A model generated the notes under the pieces. The model made no database searches. It was given only the letters and a program-made list of their open reading frames with translations, and was not told the origin of the DNA. A stretch of DNA of 6,065 nt from Aromatoleum sp. (GTDB lineage Bacteria; Pseudomonadota; Gammaproteobacteria; Burkholderiales; Casimicrobiaceae). Positions 5,218 through 6,065 of this stretch are shown one piece after another (the first letter of the stretch is position 1; each line of letters opens with the position of its first letter). The DNA is taken from the NCBI GenBank assembly GCA_010365205.1, contig JAAFGU010000158.1, positions 1 to 6,065 on the forward strand, written 5' to 3'. The translations under genes and the position numbers were made by a program.

Positions 5218-6065
5218 GTGTCTTCGCTGCCTTCCGCCCATGCCGCGCAGCCCCCGGCCGGGATTGCCCCGGGGTCGCTCGCCGCGTGGGTGATGGCGCT
5301 GCGCCTGCGCAGCATGCTGATCGCCATCAGCCCGGTCCTGGTGGCGGTGGCGCTGGTGTGGCAGCGCACCGGGGCGCTCGACGTCAAGCTGGCGCTCCTG
5401 GTGCTCGGCACGAGCGTACTGTTTCAGATCGTCACCAACCTCCAGAATGACGTCGGGTACACGCTGCGCGGCGGCGAGCACAGCGGGACGCGCATCGGCC
5501 TGCCGCGCGCGACGAGCCTCGGCCTCCTCACGACCACGCAGGTACGCACCGCGATCGCGCTCGCGATCGTCGCGGCGATCCTCATCGGCCTTCCGGTCGT
5601 GCTCGCCCGCGGCTGGCTCGTCCTCGCCATGGGCATCGCGTCGATCATCGGCGCGCTCGCCTACATGGGCGGGCCGCGGCCCATCGCCTACATGCCTTTG
5701 GGCGAACTCGTGGTGTTCGTCTTCTTCGGCCTGTTCGCGGTGGCCGGCAGCGACTACGCGTTGGCCGGCGTGACGGTGCCGCCGTCGACCTGGCTCGCGG
5801 CGGTCGCTATGGGCACGCTCGCCGCCGCGGCGCTGGTCGTCAACAACCACCGCGATATCAATCATGACCGCTACGTGGGGCGGCGCACGTTTCCGGTCGT
5901 GTTCGGCGCGGCTGCGTCGCGCCGGTTGTACGCCGCGTGCCTGACGGTGCCGTTCGCGCTGCTGCCGATGCTCGCATGGCTCCAAAGCTCGCCGTGGTTC
6001 CTGCTGCCGCTGGCGCTCGCTCCCGCGGCTTGGCGCCTCGACCGGGACTTCGTTTCGTGCCCGCC
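5218..6065 (+). CDS. menA: MenA-like UbiA-superfamily prenyltransferase, C-terminus cut by window end
   Basis: 282 residues are visible. The protein aligns by eye with E. coli MenA (308 aa), the inner-membrane enzyme that prenylates 1,4-dihydroxy-2-naphthoate for menaquinone. From the GTG at 5218: AAWVMALRLRSM (22-33), a first motif NLQNDVGYTLRGGEHSGTR (74-92), AYMGGPRPIAYMPLGELVVF (148-167) and a second motif NNHRDINHDRYVGRRTF (209-225), separated by hydrophobic helices. The second motif is canonical. The first keeps N-x-x-N-D, but the next aspartate (NDYGD in E. coli) is Tyr81 and the later D-x-x-D-R is changed, so substrate assignment is uncertain. The start is also uncertain: the frame is open from 4918, with ATG at 4990, 5140 and 5182. 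I chose GTG 5218 because it gives a family-like N-terminus; none has a well-spaced Shine-Dalgarno. No other menaquinone gene is in view. Confidence 0.85.
   Translation, partial: MSSLPSAHAAQPPAGIAPGSLAAWVMALRLRSMLIAISPVLVAVALVWQRTGALDVKLALLVLGTSVLFQIVTNLQNDVGYTLRGGEHSGTRIGLPRATSLGLLTTTQVRTAIALAIVAAILIGLPVVLARGWLVLAMGIASIIGALAYMGGPRPIAYMPLGELVVFVFFGLFAVAGSDYALAGVTVPPSTWLAAVAMGTLAAAALVVNNHRDINHDRYVGRRTFPVVFGAAASRRLYAACLTVPFALLPMLAWLQSSPWFLLPLALAPAAWRLDRDFVSCP

Noticed and set aside
5131..5985. 284-codon minus-strand frame opposite the prenyltransferase
   Set aside because: It is highly charged, repetitive and has no recognisable domain. The plus strand carries clear UbiA-superfamily motifs.

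Overview
This window looks like chromosomal DNA from a high-GC betaproteobacterium, most plausibly of the Rhodocyclales (Azoarcus/Aromatoleum/Thauera-like). That placement is an inference from gene content, composition and protein style, not from a database search. The flanks have strong G/C third positions. The middle (about 3.9-4.9 kb) is visibly less GC-rich, close to 50% where I counted lines inside its one gene.

Layout. (1) 1-1345, minus strand: a compact housekeeping cluster in the order tsaB, rimI, then the 5' end of a probable family-4 uracil-DNA glycosylase gene that leaves the window. (2) 1346-1441: a short divergent intergenic region. (3) 1442-2779, plus strand: rlmD, the TRAM-domain Fe-S 23S rRNA m5U methyltransferase, starting at GTG. 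(4) 2829-2859: a clear Rho-independent terminator that reads on the minus strand and ends the next gene. (5) 2881-3603, minus strand: a seven-helix YccA/Bax-inhibitor-1 family membrane protein. (6) 3809-3898, plus strand: tRNA-Ser(UGA) with encoded CCA. (7) 3899-5217: an accessory-looking stretch with one small gene, a YCII-domain protein on the minus strand (4121-4459) behind a perfect Shine-Dalgarno, then about 750 bp without a convincing gene but rich in inverted repeats and one REP-like palindrome. (8) 5218 to the end, plus strand: a MenA-like UbiA-superfamily prenyltransferase, cut by the window end.

Functional themes. tsaB (tRNA t6A37), rimI (acetylation of ribosomal protein S18), rlmD (23S rRNA m5U1939) and the serine tRNA all concern the translation machinery. 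The YccA-like protein probably acts at the inner membrane in FtsH-linked quality control. The MenA-like protein would prenylate a quinone precursor, but its first aspartate motif is altered. I found no CRISPR array, integrase, transposase, toxin or defence gene. The most interesting parts are the compositional break after the tRNA gene, the hairpin-rich gene-free stretch, and the unusual prenyltransferase motif with its long open frame upstream.
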